DNA of 64,000 nt from Pseudomonas salomonii (GCF_900107155.1 NZ_FNOX01000001.1:647233-711232); one strand, 5' to 3'; counted from the stretch's first letter, positions 24,061-33,424 are shown. The notes: a model not told the origin generated them from the sequence alone. A program made the numbers and translations.

Positions 24061-24528
24061 ATGACTGTGGTACTGGATACACTCGTCGCCGTTCGGCGCA
24101 CCGCGATGGACCTGCTCGCTCGCCGCGAGCATGGTCGAGTCGAGCTGACGCGTAAACTGCGTCAGCGCGGTGCACAGCCCGAGATGATCGAAACAGCCCT
24201 GGACCGTTTGACGGAAGAGGGGCTGCTTTCCGAAGCCCGTTACCTTGAAAGCTTTGTCTCCTACCGCGCGCGCTCCGGCTACGGCCCAGCGCGAATTCGT
24301 GAAGAGCTGAGCCAGCGTGGCCTGCAACGTGCCGATATCGACCTTGCCCTGCGTGAGTGCGGTATCAGTTGGCAGTCGCAGTTGGAAGATACCTGGCGGC
24401 GCAAGTTTGCCGGCCATTTGCCGATTGATGCCAGGGAGCGTGCAAAGCAAGGTCGCTTCCTGAGTTATCGCGGGTTTTCGATGGACATGATCAGTCGGTT
24501 GCTCAGCGGCCGAGACATGGACGATTAA
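24061..24528 (+). CDS. recX: RecA regulator RecX
   Basis: 155 residues of tandem three-helix repeats: [51 protein letters not shown], then [25 protein letters not shown]. It binds RecA filaments and limits their growth. Starts nine bases after the recA stop, so it is very likely co-transcribed. Confidence 0.97.
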   Translation: MTVVLDTLVAVRRTAMDLLARREHGRVELTRKLRQRGAQPEMIETALDRLTEEGLLSEARYLESFVSYRARSGYGPARIREELSQRGLQRADIDLALRECGISWQSQLEDTWRRKFAGHLPIDARERAKQGRFLSYRGFSMDMISRLLSGRDMDD

Positions 24529-24552
24529 GTCTTCAGGCTGGTAAAAATCTGA

Positions 24553-24643
24553 ATGTGGGAGCTGGCTTGCCTGCGATAGCAGTGGGTCAGCAACCTATAA
24601 GCTAGCTTGCAAACCGCTATCGCAGGCGAGCCAGCTCCCACAT
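24553..24643. repeat. REPIN
   Basis: ATGTGGGAGCTGGCTTGCC and its inverted copy, about 45 bases apart, between recX and the bidirectional terminator. Confidence 0.9.
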
Positions 24644-24684
24644 CGGATTGTGTTGGCTGCTGAGATGCCAGATCTCGGTAAAAC

Positions 24685-24721
24685 AAAAGGCCCACTACGA
24701 CAGTAGTGGGCCTTTTTTTTT
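24685..24721. terminator. Bidirectional terminator between recX and the LOG gene
   Basis: GGCCCACTAC, loop GACA, GTAGTGGGCC, with A4 before and T9 after. It serves converging genes on both strands. Confidence 0.88.
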
Positions 24722-24731
24722 GCCTAAAAAA

Positions 24732-25844
24732 TCACGCCGGCTCCGGCGCCACCCGCTGCTGCGTCTTCCCCTGAGCCTGGGCCCAGTTCTCCGGCAAATT
24801 GATGTAGTCCACCAATTCCCGCAGGCGGCCCTGATCACGGCCATTGAAGTTGAACACCAGGCGGGTCAAATGGCTGAACCTGGGCTCATCGTGTTCCTCG
24901 CCTGTGTAAGCAAGCTGTTGAAACTCACCACTCAGGCGCAGGCTGGCGAACTCTGTCTGCAAGTGGGCCAAGGCCCGTTCACTGAGCCGGTGGTTCATGC
25001 GCACCACAAACTCACGCTTCAACCAACGGGTGGAGTGGAAGTTGGCATAGAACTGGTTGATTTCCGCCACCGCTTCTTCAGCGCTGTAGACCAGGCGAAC
25101 CAGCTTGAGGTCGGTGGGCAGGATATAGCGATTGGCCTCGAGCTGGTTGCGGATAAAGTCCAGCGCGCCTTGCCAGAAACCGCCACCGGGGGCATCCAGC
25201 AGCACCACCGGCACCAGCGGGCTCTTGCCGGTCTGGATCAGGGTCAGGACTTCCAGCGCTTCATCCAGGGTGCCGAAACCGCCTGGGCACAGCACCAGCG
25301 CGTCGGCTTCCTTGACGAAGAACAGCTTGCGAGTGAAGAAAAAGTGGAAAGACAGCAGGTTGTCAGTGCCATCAATGGTCGGGTTGGCGTGCTGTTCAAA
25401 GGGCAGCGTGATGTTGAAACCCAGGCTGTGCTCCAGGCCAGCCCCTTCGTGGGCGGCAGCCATGATGCCGCCGCCGCCGCCGGTGATCACCATCAGGTCC
25501 GATTGTGCCAGCAGTGCCCCGACTTCCCGGGCCAGGGCGTATAACGGGCTTTCGAGCGGCGTGCGTGCCGAGCCGAATACGGTCACCTTACGGCGGCCCT
25601 TGAACTGTTCCAGTACGCGGAAGGCATTCTCCAACTCGCGGATCGCCTGCAAGGTGATTTTGGCGTTCCAGCGGTTGCGGTCGTCCTGCGCCATGCGCAG
25701 CACGGTGAGGATCATGTCGCGATAAAGGGGGATGTTCGGGCTGTTGGGAGCGACCAGCTGGAGTTGTGCGTCGACCTGCTGGGTGAGGTCAGCGCCGTTT
25801 GCTTCAAAATGACGGAGCAGGCGGTCATTCGGTTCGTAAGGCAT
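24732..25844 (-). CDS. LOG family nucleotide phosphoribohydrolase-like protein (long form)
   Basis: 370 residues, longer than typical LOG proteins (about 200) because of N- and C-terminal extensions. The Rossmann core has VTVFGSART, VITGGGGGIMAAAHEGAG and the LOG signature PGGFGTLDEALEVLTLIQTGK. LOG enzymes split nucleoside 5'-monophosphates into base and ribose phosphate; the long group resembles PpnN. Substrate not provable here. A good AGGAG precedes the ATG. Confidence 0.9.
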   Translation of the reverse strand: MPYEPNDRLLRHFEANGADLTQQVDAQLQLVAPNSPNIPLYRDMILTVLRMAQDDRNRWNAKITLQAIRELENAFRVLEQFKGRRKVTVFGSARTPLESPLYALAREVGALLAQSDLMVITGGGGGIMAAAHEGAGLEHSLGFNITLPFEQHANPTIDGTDNLLSFHFFFTRKLFFVKEADALVLCPGGFGTLDEALEVLTLIQTGKSPLVPVVLLDAPGGGFWQGALDFIRNQLEANRYILPTDLKLVRLVYSAEEAVAEINQFYANFHSTRWLKREFVVRMNHRLSERALAHLQTEFASLRLSGEFQQLAYTGEEHDEPRFSHLTRLVFNFNGRDQGRLRELVDYINLPENWAQAQGKTQQRVAPEPA

Positions 25845-26223
25845 TCAACTTCTCCTTCTTCACAGAACCTGGGCCATCGGCGAGAGATTCGTCCGCGGCC
25901 ACGACACTGCATGTGTCGCTGCACGCCCTTGGCGTTGCACGGTGTTCGCCAGGCGGCAAAACGGGCTCTGTATGTTCCTTGTGATTTGGAAACCTTTGCA
26001 CTGCAAGTCGCAGGAGGGCAACCCTCTTTTGCCCTGAGAATGTTACAGAACGGCGTGAAAAACGCAGTAGATGGGCTGCCGGGATGGCTTGATGATGAGC
26101 CGAAAAACCCATGGCTGGCAACCGCTTATTGGTCACTCATCACGCAGTTTAGTCGTTGCCGGGCAAATGCAGCGGGGGAGGTGTGCGCCACCGGACAGTC
26201 GCGCACAGAGATCGAGCAGCGGT
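25845..26223. other. Intergenic stretch with no recognised gene
   Basis: About 380 bases between two minus-strand genes. Frames on both strands stay open for up to 100 codons but have no ribosome sites and no family-like sequence. No clear hairpin terminator or repeat was seen. Confidence 0.5.
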
Positions 26224-26664
26224 TTACTTTTTCTTCTTGGCAGCCGCCGGTGCCGGGCAATCGGCTTCCACAAACTTGACCGATGCTACCGGGCGATTGG
26301 TCTTGTTCTCGGTGATTTCATAACGCATCACGGCGCCCTTGGCCATCAGCTCGCGATAGCCTTTGTTCAGGCATACGCTCTGACCCAGCTGGAAATACAC
26401 AGCCTTGGGGTTGGCGCGCATCTGTTCGGCACGGTCAGGTAGCACACTGAGGTGATCAATCAGTTGCATGCCTTCAACGGTGTAGGCCACTTCCAGGGTT
26501 TTTGCGTCGATTTCCCGAGGCAGGTCTTTGTTGCTCTCGGCCGCGACGCTTTGCAGCTTCCTGTTCATTTGGGCCTCCAGCAACGACGCCGCGTGGGCGC
26601 CCAGGGGCAGGACCAGCGCAAGGGCGACGGATGGGGCAACAAGGCGCAGCATGGAACGCAGCAT
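26224..26664 (-). CDS. Secreted QSregVF (PA3611-like) family protein
   Basis: 146 residues. A Sec signal peptide (VAPSVALALVLPLGAHAA) is followed by a small alpha/beta domain with two Cys (SVCLNKGYRELM and VEADCPAP) able to form a disulfide, and a lysine-rich end. The pattern matches the family of P. aeruginosa PA3611, a secreted protein described as quorum-sensing regulated, which also maps near recA. Role not known in this group. Confidence 0.8.
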   Translation of the reverse strand: MLRSMLRLVAPSVALALVLPLGAHAASLLEAQMNRKLQSVAAESNKDLPREIDAKTLEVAYTVEGMQLIDHLSVLPDRAEQMRANPKAVYFQLGQSVCLNKGYRELMAKGAVMRYEITENKTNRPVASVKFVEADCPAPAAAKKKK

Positions 26665-26842
26665 GAAACTCTCCTGATTCGGTTACTGGTGCATAGACCA
26701 GCCACTGCGCTGTGCGTTCAGTGGCGCGCAATTATAGGGGACCGCTTGCCACTACAGCCAGGCGTATCGCTGGTAAACTGCGGCCACTTAGTCTTGTTCG
26801 AGTTTTTTCTGTGTCGATTGACCTCTGCTCGCGGTGCGCCCG

Positions 26843-27562
26843 ATGAGCCACGCCGTCTCCCGCTTGCGTACCCAGCGCCTGGCGCGCGCCGTCCGGCCGT
26901 TTCTCAACCGGGGTTCGCGTGCCGAACGTTGCCCCGGTTGCCGGGTGATTCCCGAGTACTGCCTGTGCGCCTGGCGCCCGACAGTGCAGGCCCGCTCGGC
27001 CATGTGCCTGTTGATGCATGACGTGGAACCGATGAAACCCAGCAACACCGGCTGGCTGATCGCCGATGTGATCGACGACACCACCGCGTTCGCCTGGTCA
27101 CGCACAGAAGTGGCCCCTGAGTTGCTGAGCTTGTTAGCCGACCCGCAATGGCAACCGTATATCGTGTTTCCGGGCGAATTCGTGGTGCCTGAGCGAGTGT
27201 GCAGTGAGGTGAGGGTGCAAGACGGCAAACGCCCGCTGTTCATTCTGCTGGATGGCACCTGGAGCGAGGCGCGCAAGATGTTCCGCAAAAGCCCATACCT
27301 GGAACACTTGCCGGTGTTGAGCCTGGCGCCTGAGCAGCTGTCACGCTACAAGCTGCGCCGGTCCAAGCGCGATGATCATTTCTGTACCGCCGAAGTGGCG
27401 GCGCTGTGCCTGGAACTGGCCGGCGACGCAGCGGCCAGTGAAGTGCTGGATGCCTACCTCGATGTGTTCAGCACGCATTACCTGGCCGCTAAATTCCAAT
27501 TGCCGGTCGACCCTGCGGACAGCGTGCACACGCGGCTTGCGCCTTATATCCCCGCGGTATAA
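26843..27562 (+). CDS. DTW-domain tRNA-uridine aminocarboxypropyltransferase
   Basis: 239 residues from the ATG at 26843. It has an N-terminal zinc-type CPGCRVIPEYCLCAW motif and the DTW signature region ILLDGTWSEARKMFRKSPYL, followed by YKLRRSKRDDHFCTAEVAAL. It belongs to the TapT (YfiP) family that puts an acp group on a tRNA uridine using SAM. A GTG at 26834 is another possible start; neither has a strong ribosome site. Confidence 0.88.
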   Translation: MSHAVSRLRTQRLARAVRPFLNRGSRAERCPGCRVIPEYCLCAWRPTVQARSAMCLLMHDVEPMKPSNTGWLIADVIDDTTAFAWSRTEVAPELLSLLADPQWQPYIVFPGEFVVPERVCSEVRVQDGKRPLFILLDGTWSEARKMFRKSPYLEHLPVLSLAPEQLSRYKLRRSKRDDHFCTAEVAALCLELAGDAAASEVLDAYLDVFSTHYLAAKFQLPVDPADSVHTRLAPYIPAV

Positions 27563-27814
27563 CCAGACGACGTTTGCATGATGGCACCGCAAACCCGCGA
27601 CCGGCTAAAATGCCCACGGGCGTAGTGCTTGACCCCCTAGGCTACGCTGGGCATGCTGGGCGCCGATTGGGGCGTAACCGTGACTTTTCAGTATCGTTTC
27701 AGGTGTTTTTGATGCTGAGTGTGCCCTGTGGCGATGGCTGCCTGGCTGTTGCCTTGTGTACTGGCGAACCCTGAACCCATCAGGGCTCCCATAAAAAACA
27801 GGATCATTTAATCA

Positions 27815-28465
27815 ATGGCCACATACGAAATCCTGATAGCCGATGACCATCCGCTGTTTCGCAGTGCGCTGCATCAGGCCGTTACCTTGGGCCTTGGCCC
27901 TGACGTGAACCTGGTCGAAGTGGCCAGCATTGCCGAACTGGAAACCCGCCTCAACGAAAAGTCCGACTGGGACCTGGTGCTGCTCGACCTGAACATGCCG
28001 GGTGCCTACGGTTTCTCGGGGCTGGTGCTGTTGCGCGGGCAGTACCCACAGATCCCGGTAGTCATGGTCTCGGCCCAGGAAGACGCCGATGTGGTGGTGC
28101 GCTCCAAGGAGTTTGGTGCCAGCGGGTTCATTCCCAAGTCGAGCGCCATGGAAGATATCCAGAACGCCGTGCGCAAGGTGCTGGACGGCGATGTGTCGTG
28201 GCCGCCGCAAGCGTTTGAAGAAATCAACGTGTCCGACGAAGCCAAAGCCGCCCGTGATGGCCTTGCCAGCCTGACGCCTCAGCAATTTCGGGTGTTGACC
28301 ATGGTCTGCGAAGGCTTGTTGAACAAGCAGATTGCCTATGAGTTGAGTGTGTCGGAAGCGACCATCAAGGCCCACGTGACGGCGATCTTCCGCAAGCTCG
28401 GCGTGCGCACTCGCACTCAGGCGGCGCTGCTCCTGCAACAACTTGAGTCAATTTCGCAGCATTAA
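27815..28465 (+). CDS. erdR: LuxR-type response regulator ErdR
   Basis: 216 residues. The receiver domain has the acidic pair near residue 10 (LIADDHPLF) and phospho-Asp in LVLLDLNMPGAYGF, then a Lys in IPKSS. The C-terminal LuxR HTH is LTPQQFRVLTMVCEGLLNKQIAYELSVSEATIKAHVTAIFRKLGV. ErdR controls ethanol, acetate and related oxidation genes in P. putida and P. aeruginosa. The neighbours dgkA, finR and fpr are the same as in P. putida, which supports the name. Confidence 0.92.
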   Translation: MATYEILIADDHPLFRSALHQAVTLGLGPDVNLVEVASIAELETRLNEKSDWDLVLLDLNMPGAYGFSGLVLLRGQYPQIPVVMVSAQEDADVVVRSKEFGASGFIPKSSAMEDIQNAVRKVLDGDVSWPPQAFEEINVSDEAKAARDGLASLTPQQFRVLTMVCEGLLNKQIAYELSVSEATIKAHVTAIFRKLGVRTRTQAALLLQQLESISQH

Positions 28466-28540
28466 GCTGTGCCCGATTCACGCTTTTTTGACTTTGCGTG
28501 ATCTAGTTTCCCCACTTCTTTGGTTCAGTTGCCTACATCT

Positions 28541-28903
28541 ATGTCGCCTTTCAAGGGTCAAACCGGTATCAAACGTATCTTCAACGCAGGGGGCTATTCC
28601 CTGGATGGCCTGCGCGCAGCATTCACCGGCGAGGCGGCATTCCGTCAGTTGGTGTTGCTTAACGTGATCCTGATCCCGTTGAGCTTCTTCCTGCACGTCA
28701 GTCGGGTCGAGCGCGCCTTGCTCATCGCGGTCTGCTTGCTGGCCTTGATCGTTGAGTTGCTCAACTCGGCAGTGGAAGCGGCCATCGACCGGATTTCCCT
28801 CGACCGCCACCCGCTGTCGAAAAACGCCAAGGACATGGGCAGCGCCGCGCAATTCGTAGCGCTGACCATGATCACCCTGGTGTGGGCCGTGATCCTGATC
28901 TAA
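28541..28903 (+). CDS. dgkA: Diacylglycerol kinase DgkA
   Basis: 120 residues, three transmembrane helices, and the signature ELLNSAVEAAIDRISLDRHPLSKNAKDMGSAAQ, with the catalytic Glu and metal-binding residues. It recycles diacylglycerol from lipid A and glucan decoration to phosphatidate in the inner membrane. The ATG at 28541 was chosen over an upstream TTG because it gives the family length. Confidence 0.96.
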   Translation: MSPFKGQTGIKRIFNAGGYSLDGLRAAFTGEAAFRQLVLLNVILIPLSFFLHVSRVERALLIAVCLLALIVELLNSAVEAAIDRISLDRHPLSKNAKDMGSAAQFVALTMITLVWAVILI

Positions 28904-28906
28904 GCC

Positions 28907-29833
28907 TCAGGCAATGGTTGGCAGCACGATCTCGTCGCTGCGCTGAACCCCGGCGGTGAAGGCGCGGCACAGTTCCAGAAACTCGCGCATCGCCGAGGTC
29001 TGGTACTTCTGTTTATGCCAGATGAAATAAAACTGCCGGGCCAGGTCCAGGTCCGGGGTTTCCACCGGCACCAAACTGCCACGCCGGAACGCATCGCGTA
29101 GCGCCAGCCGGGAAATACAGCCAATTCCCAACCCTGACTCCACTGCACGCTTGATCGCCTCGGTGTGTTCCAGCTCCAGGCGGATATTCAGCGCGCTGCG
29201 GTGATGGCGCATGGCCTGGTCAAAGGTCAGGCGCGTGCCCGAGCCCTGTTCGCGCAGGATCCATGCTTCATGGGTCAGCTCTTCCATGGTCGCCACTCCG
29301 CGCTTGGCCAAGGGATGCTGCGGCGCACAGAACACCACCAGCTCATCCTCGACCCAGGTTTGTACCTCGATGTCCGGGTGGCTGCAGTCACCTTCGATTA
29401 GACCCAGGTCAATTTCGTAATGCGCCACTTGGTGCACGATATTGGCAGTATTCTGCACATGCAGCTTCACCTGGCTCTCAGGGTGCTGCTGCATGAAGCT
29501 GCCGATCAGCAGGGTCGCCAGGTAGTTGCCGATGGTCAGGGTGGCGCCGACCGCCAGGGAGCCAAAGCCGGACTTGCCGTTGAGCAGGTCTTCGATCTCC
29601 TTGGCCTGGTCGAGCAGGGCCACGGCCTGGGGCAATAGCTGATGGCCGAGGGCGTTGAGGCTCAGGCGTTTGCCCGCGCGGTCGAATAATTGGCAGCTGG
29701 ATTGACGCTCCAGCTCGGTGATCGAGGTGCTGGCGGCGGATTGAGATAAGGCCAGAAGGCCAGCAGCGCGTGAGACGCTTTCCTGCTGGGCGACGGCGAC
29801 GAAGACTTGCAGTTGACGTAGAGTAAATCGCAT
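28907..29833 (-). CDS. finR: LysR-type regulator FinR
   Basis: 308 residues from the ATG at 29833. N-terminal HTH (MRFTLRQLQVFVAVAQQESVSRAAGLLALSQSAASTSITELERQ) and a LysR substrate domain. It is divergent from fpr with 124 bases between start codons, the arrangement of P. putida finR-fpr, where FinR activates fpr under superoxide stress. Ends three bases after dgkA on the other strand. Confidence 0.93.
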   Translation of the reverse strand: MRFTLRQLQVFVAVAQQESVSRAAGLLALSQSAASTSITELERQSSCQLFDRAGKRLSLNALGHQLLPQAVALLDQAKEIEDLLNGKSGFGSLAVGATLTIGNYLATLLIGSFMQQHPESQVKLHVQNTANIVHQVAHYEIDLGLIEGDCSHPDIEVQTWVEDELVVFCAPQHPLAKRGVATMEELTHEAWILREQGSGTRLTFDQAMRHHRSALNIRLELEHTEAIKRAVESGLGIGCISRLALRDAFRRGSLVPVETPDLDLARQFYFIWHKQKYQTSAMREFLELCRAFTAGVQRSDEIVLPTIA

Positions 29834-29957
29834 ATCGATATAACCGATAACCCTTATCTTAATAATCCAGTTAACAGATATTGTCGCCGCCATTAGAATG
29901 CTGTGCAATTGCGCATCTCATCGTTGGCGCAGACCCATTTCCAGGAGTTCCCCGTAC

Positions 29958-30737
29958 ATGAGCAACATGAACCACGAACGTGTCCTCAGTGTTCATCACT
30001 GGAACGACACGCTGTTCAGCTTCAAGTGCACCCGCGATCCGGGCCTGCGCTTCGAGAACGGTCAGTTCGTGATGATCGGCCTGCAACAGCCCAACGGCCG
30101 CCCACTCATGCGTGCGTACTCCATTGCCAGCCCGAACTGGGAAGAGCATCTGGAGTTCTTCAGCATCAAGGTGCCCGATGGCCCGCTGACTTCCCAATTG
30201 CAGCACTTGAAGGAAGGCGACGAGATCATCATCAGCAAAAAACCGACAGGCACCCTGGTGCTTGACGATTTGAAGCCGGGCAAACATCTGTACCTGCTCA
30301 GCACCGGTACCGGTCTGGCGCCGTTCATGAGCGTGATCCAGGACCCGGAAACCTACGAGCGCTTCGAAAAAGTGATCCTGTGCCACGGCGTGCGCTACGT
30401 CAACGAAGTCGCCTACCGCGAATTCATCACCGAGCACCTGCCGCAGAACGAGTTCTTCGGTGAGGCGCTGCGTGAAAAGTTGATTTACTACCCGACCGTG
30501 ACCCGCGAGCCGTTCGAAAACGAAGGCCGCCTGACTGACCTGATGCGCAGCGGCAAGCTGTTCAACGACATCGGCCTGCCGCCGATCAACCCCGAGGACG
30601 ACCGCGCCATGCTGTGCGGTAGCCCGAGCATGTTGGACGAGACCAGCGAAGTGCTGAACAGCTTCGGCCTGAAAGTTTCGCCACGCATGCGCGAGCCGGG
30701 TGATTATTTGATCGAGCGTGCGTTCGTCGAGAAGTAA
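29958..30737 (+). CDS. fpr: Ferredoxin-NADP reductase Fpr
   Basis: 259 residues from the ATG after AGGAG. The FAD motif RAYSIAS, the NADP region STGTGLAPFMSVIQDPETYERF and the C-terminal REPGDYLIERAFVEK are those of bacterial Fpr. It moves electrons between NADPH and ferredoxin or flavodoxin, and helps against oxidative stress. Divergent from its regulator finR. Confidence 0.97.
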   Translation: MSNMNHERVLSVHHWNDTLFSFKCTRDPGLRFENGQFVMIGLQQPNGRPLMRAYSIASPNWEEHLEFFSIKVPDGPLTSQLQHLKEGDEIIISKKPTGTLVLDDLKPGKHLYLLSTGTGLAPFMSVIQDPETYERFEKVILCHGVRYVNEVAYREFITEHLPQNEFFGEALREKLIYYPTVTREPFENEGRLTDLMRSGKLFNDIGLPPINPEDDRAMLCGSPSMLDETSEVLNSFGLKVSPRMREPGDYLIERAFVEK

Positions 30738-30753
30738 ACACTGCTCAAAAAAA

Positions 30754-30790
30754 TGTGGGAGCCGGCTTGTGTGAGAGCTGGCTCCCACAG
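30754..30790. repeat. Compact REP hairpin
   Basis: ATGTGGGAGCCGGCTTGTG and the inverted GAGAGCTGGCTCCCACA meet with almost no loop. It may also act as terminator between the converging fpr and trmO. Confidence 0.8.
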
Positions 30791-30803
30791 TTGTTTTCGG
30801 CGT

Positions 30804-31499
30804 TTACCTGGCTGGAACCACTTCAAGCACACAAATCAGGCCCGCCTCTGGATAGTGCCAGCGCACATCCACATCCCAGAACTGCGCGCCGTATTCACGC
30901 TCAGTCCCTGGCGTCTGATACGCCGGCCGTGGGTCCTGGGCCAAACACTGCTCGATCAACGCCACCAGCGGCTCCTCAAGGCGCTGCGCATGGCCTTGCG
31001 CCTGCAACAGGGCGGCCTTCAGCCACTGCACGGCAATCAGCTGCGGCGCACTGCTGGCGATGCTGTTGGTAGCGGTGTCGATGATGTCGGCATAGGGCAC
31101 ATACGGCTTGATATCCAACACCGGCGTGCCATCGAGCAAATCGATCCCGGACACCCACAAGCGGCCTGGCTCGACCTTGTCCAGCTTCACCACCGACTGG
31201 CCAATACCATTGGGCCGGTGTGTAGCGCGAGTGGCAAACACACCCATTGAGGCGTTGCCGCCCAGGCGCGGCGGCCGCACTTTGAGGCGCGGCTTGTCTT
31301 CCAGGGCCTGGTGGAACAAAAACAGCAGCCACACGTGGCTGACCTGCTCCAGGCCCTGCACCGCCTCGCCCTGGTCGAACGGCGCCACCAGCTCCAGCAC
31401 GCCACGGGCGGCCGGCGCCAACTGCGGCTGGCGCGGGATGGCGAACTTCTCCTTGAAGCAGGAGCGCACGAAGCCGACAGGCGAGACCGAGTAGCTCAT
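30804..31499 (-). CDS. trmO: tRNA (N6-threonylcarbamoyladenosine37-N6)-methyltransferase TrmO
   Basis: 231 residues of the TsaA/TrmO fold: PVGFVRSCFKEKFAIPRQPQLAP at the start, then FATRATHRPNGIGQSVVKLDKVE and LDGTPVLDIKPYVPYAD. It methylates t6A37 of tRNA-Thr with SAM. Its stop is three bases from the start of the next minus-strand unit; preceded by the DUF1456 gene. Confidence 0.95.
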   Translation of the reverse strand: MSYSVSPVGFVRSCFKEKFAIPRQPQLAPAARGVLELVAPFDQGEAVQGLEQVSHVWLLFLFHQALEDKPRLKVRPPRLGGNASMGVFATRATHRPNGIGQSVVKLDKVEPGRLWVSGIDLLDGTPVLDIKPYVPYADIIDTATNSIASSAPQLIAVQWLKAALLQAQGHAQRLEEPLVALIEQCLAQDPRPAYQTPGTEREYGAQFWDVDVRWHYPEAGLICVLEVVPAR

Positions 31500-31502
31500 G
31501 GC

Positions 31503-31964
31503 TTACGCACGAACCCGCAGAGTCAGGCCCTTGAGGAAATTGCGCAGCAACTGGTCGCCACAGGTGCGGTAGTTGGTGTGGCCGAACTTGCGGAACAGCG
31601 CGCTCAGCTCAGGCTTGGACACCGGGAACTCAGCCGCCTTGAGGATGGCGTGCATGTCGTCTTCCTTGAGTTCGAAGGCCACGCGCAGCTTCTTGAGGAT
31701 GATGTTGTTGGTCACCGGAGTTTCGATCGGCTGCGGCGGACGGCTGTCGTCCTTGCCACGCTTGAAGATCACCAGGCCATCAAGGAAGTGCGCCATGACG
31801 TCGTCCGGGCAGAACACAAAACCTTCTTCCTCGTCTTTCTTGAGGTAGGTCAGCAGGTCTTCCTTGGTGACGTCCATGCCGCCGAGCTTGATGATCTCGA
31901 CCATCTTGTTGTCGCTGATGTCGAGCATGTAGCGCACGCTGCGCAATACGTCGTTGTGAATCAT
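31503..31964 (-). CDS. DUF1456 family protein (YehS-like)
   Basis: 153 residues made of two similar repeats: MIHNDVLRSVRYMLDISDNKMVEIIKLGGMDVTKEDL and NNIILKKLRVAFELKEDDMHAILKAAEFPVSKPELSALFRK. Function unknown. The conserved MIHNDVLRS start decides for the ATG at 31964. It ends three bases before trmO, so it is probably co-transcribed with it. Confidence 0.9.
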   Translation of the reverse strand: MIHNDVLRSVRYMLDISDNKMVEIIKLGGMDVTKEDLLTYLKKDEEEGFVFCPDDVMAHFLDGLVIFKRGKDDSRPPQPIETPVTNNIILKKLRVAFELKEDDMHAILKAAEFPVSKPELSALFRKFGHTNYRTCGDQLLRNFLKGLTLRVRA

Positions 31965-32033
31965 GGTGGGCAATCCTGGTATTCAACTGAGGGCACCGCG
32001 CAAAGTTGCCGGTGCCGGGAAAAGGGGAGCGGC

Positions 32034-32744
32034 TTAGAACTTTTCTTTGCCGGACAGGTAACGCCATTGGCCGACCGGCACTTTGCCGATGGACACGCCG
32101 CCAATGCGGATGCGACGGATGGCGATGACTTTCAGGCCGACCGCCTCGCAAAACAGGGCGATTACGCCCGGCTGCGGGTTTTTCAGCGCAAAGCGCAGGC
32201 GGTTTTCGTTCTGCCAGCTGGCTTTGACGGCCGGCAGCTCTTTGCCTTTGTAGGTCAGGCCGTGGTTCAGGCGGTTGAGGCCATGGGCAACCATGTCGCC
32301 CTCGACCTCCACCACGTATTCCTGCTCGATCTTGGCGGCATCGGCGGTCAACTTGCGCAGAATCTTCCAGTCCTGGGTAAACACCAGCAGGCCGCTGGCC
32401 TTGGCCTGCAGGTCGGCACTGGCGGTCAGGCGCAGGAAATGGCCCTTGAGCGGGCGCTTGCTGAAACGGTGCTCTTCGGACAGCGACTCGGCGCTGATCG
32501 AGGCCATCGCCGTTTCTACATCCACGCCCACCGGGGCGTGCAGCAGGATGGTCACCGGTTCCGGCACAGTGGCTTTAGCCTCTGGGTCCAGCTCGACCTT
32601 CTGGGTGGTGACCTTGAATTGCGGTTCGTCGATCACTTCACCGTCCACCGAGACCCAGCCGCCTTCGATAAACAGCTCAGCCTCCCGACGGGAGCAACCG
32701 ACCAGTTCGATAAGGCGTTTGGAGAGGCGTATGGGGTCAGTCAT
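32034..32744 (-). CDS. rRNA pseudouridine synthase-like protein (RsuA/RluF family) with unusual catalytic loop
   Basis: 236 residues. An N-terminal S4 domain (IRLSKRLIELVGCSRREAELFIEGGWVSVDG) is joined to a pseudouridine synthase fold ending IRRIRIGGVSIGKVPVGQWRYL, as in RluF-type enzymes. In typical members the active-site loop is GRLDxxTxGLL. Here the same place reads TASADLQAKASGLLVFTQD (about 107-125), with a single Asp (D111) two residues further from the GLL than usual. The protein may have lost activity or be a divergent subgroup. Confidence 0.82.
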   Translation of the reverse strand: MTDPIRLSKRLIELVGCSRREAELFIEGGWVSVDGEVIDEPQFKVTTQKVELDPEAKATVPEPVTILLHAPVGVDVETAMASISAESLSEEHRFSKRPLKGHFLRLTASADLQAKASGLLVFTQDWKILRKLTADAAKIEQEYVVEVEGDMVAHGLNRLNHGLTYKGKELPAVKASWQNENRLRFALKNPQPGVIALFCEAVGLKVIAIRRIRIGGVSIGKVPVGQWRYLSGKEKF

Positions 32745-32849
32745 GACAAGGGCCGTAGCAAAAGGGGGCGGCTATTGTACCTGTGTGGGCGCGGTTAATC
32801 CCGGACCCATTTCAGCACGGTGGCTTTATTGGTTGGTACACGGTTCAAA

Positions 32850-32941
32850 ATGTGGGAGCGGGCTTGCTCGCGAAAGCGGTGTGTCAGTCAACAGACAGGT
32901 TGAATGTGCTACTGCCTTCGCGAGCAAGCCCGCTCCCACAT
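32850..32941. repeat. REPIN
   Basis: Inverted REP pair of the GTGGGAGCGGGCTTGCTCGC type flanking about 45 bases, between the pseudouridine synthase and GNAT genes. Confidence 0.9.
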
Positions 32942-32956
32942 TGGCGCTGTGTTGTG

Positions 32957-33424
32957 TCAGCCACTGCGCCGTTGCTGTTGGCGCAAGCGCATATGCAGCA
33001 GCGGGTACGGCTGGCCAAGGCCATCATGCTCGGCACGTCCGATCACCTCGAAACCCTGCTTGAAGTAAAACCCCAGGGCCTGCGGGTTTTGCTCATTAAC
33101 GTCCAGCGCATCGGCATTCAGGTGCTCGATCGCATAACCCAGCAGTTGCCGACCCAAGCCCTGGCCACGGTATTGCGGGTCGATAAACAGCATCTCGACC
33201 TTGCCCGCCGCCACCCCGGCAAACCCGGTGATGCGCTGGCGCGCGTCCTTGGTGCAGATCAGCATCACCGCGTCCAGGTAGCGCGTCAGCACCAGCTCTT
33301 TGAGCACTACGATGTAGCTGTCCGGCAAAAAATCATGGGTCGCCCGCACGGAGTCTTCCCAGATTTGCGCCAATTGCGCGTAGTCGCTGGTTTTAGGTGT
33401 GTGGATAACCGAATGCTGACGCAT
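32957..33424 (-). CDS. GNAT family N-acetyltransferase
   Basis: 155 residues from the ATG at 33424. The acetyl-CoA site is EMLFIDPQYRGQGLGRQLLGYAIEHL, followed by LDVNEQNPQALGFYFKQGFEVIGR. Resembles the YjaB group of small acetyltransferases; the substrate cannot be told. An in-frame TTG at 33463 is less likely. Confidence 0.88.
   Translation of the reverse strand: MRQHSVIHTPKTSDYAQLAQIWEDSVRATHDFLPDSYIVVLKELVLTRYLDAVMLICTKDARQRITGFAGVAAGKVEMLFIDPQYRGQGLGRQLLGYAIEHLNADALDVNEQNPQALGFYFKQGFEVIGRAEHDGLGQPYPLLHMRLRQQQRRSG

Noticed and set aside
24553..24643. CRISPR-like inverted repeats
   Set aside because: They are paired inverted REP sequences scattered singly between genes, without direct repeats, spacers or cas genes.
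25825..26136. 103-codon minus-strand frame next to the LOG gene
   Set aside because: It overlaps the start of the LOG gene, and codon use and composition do not look coding.
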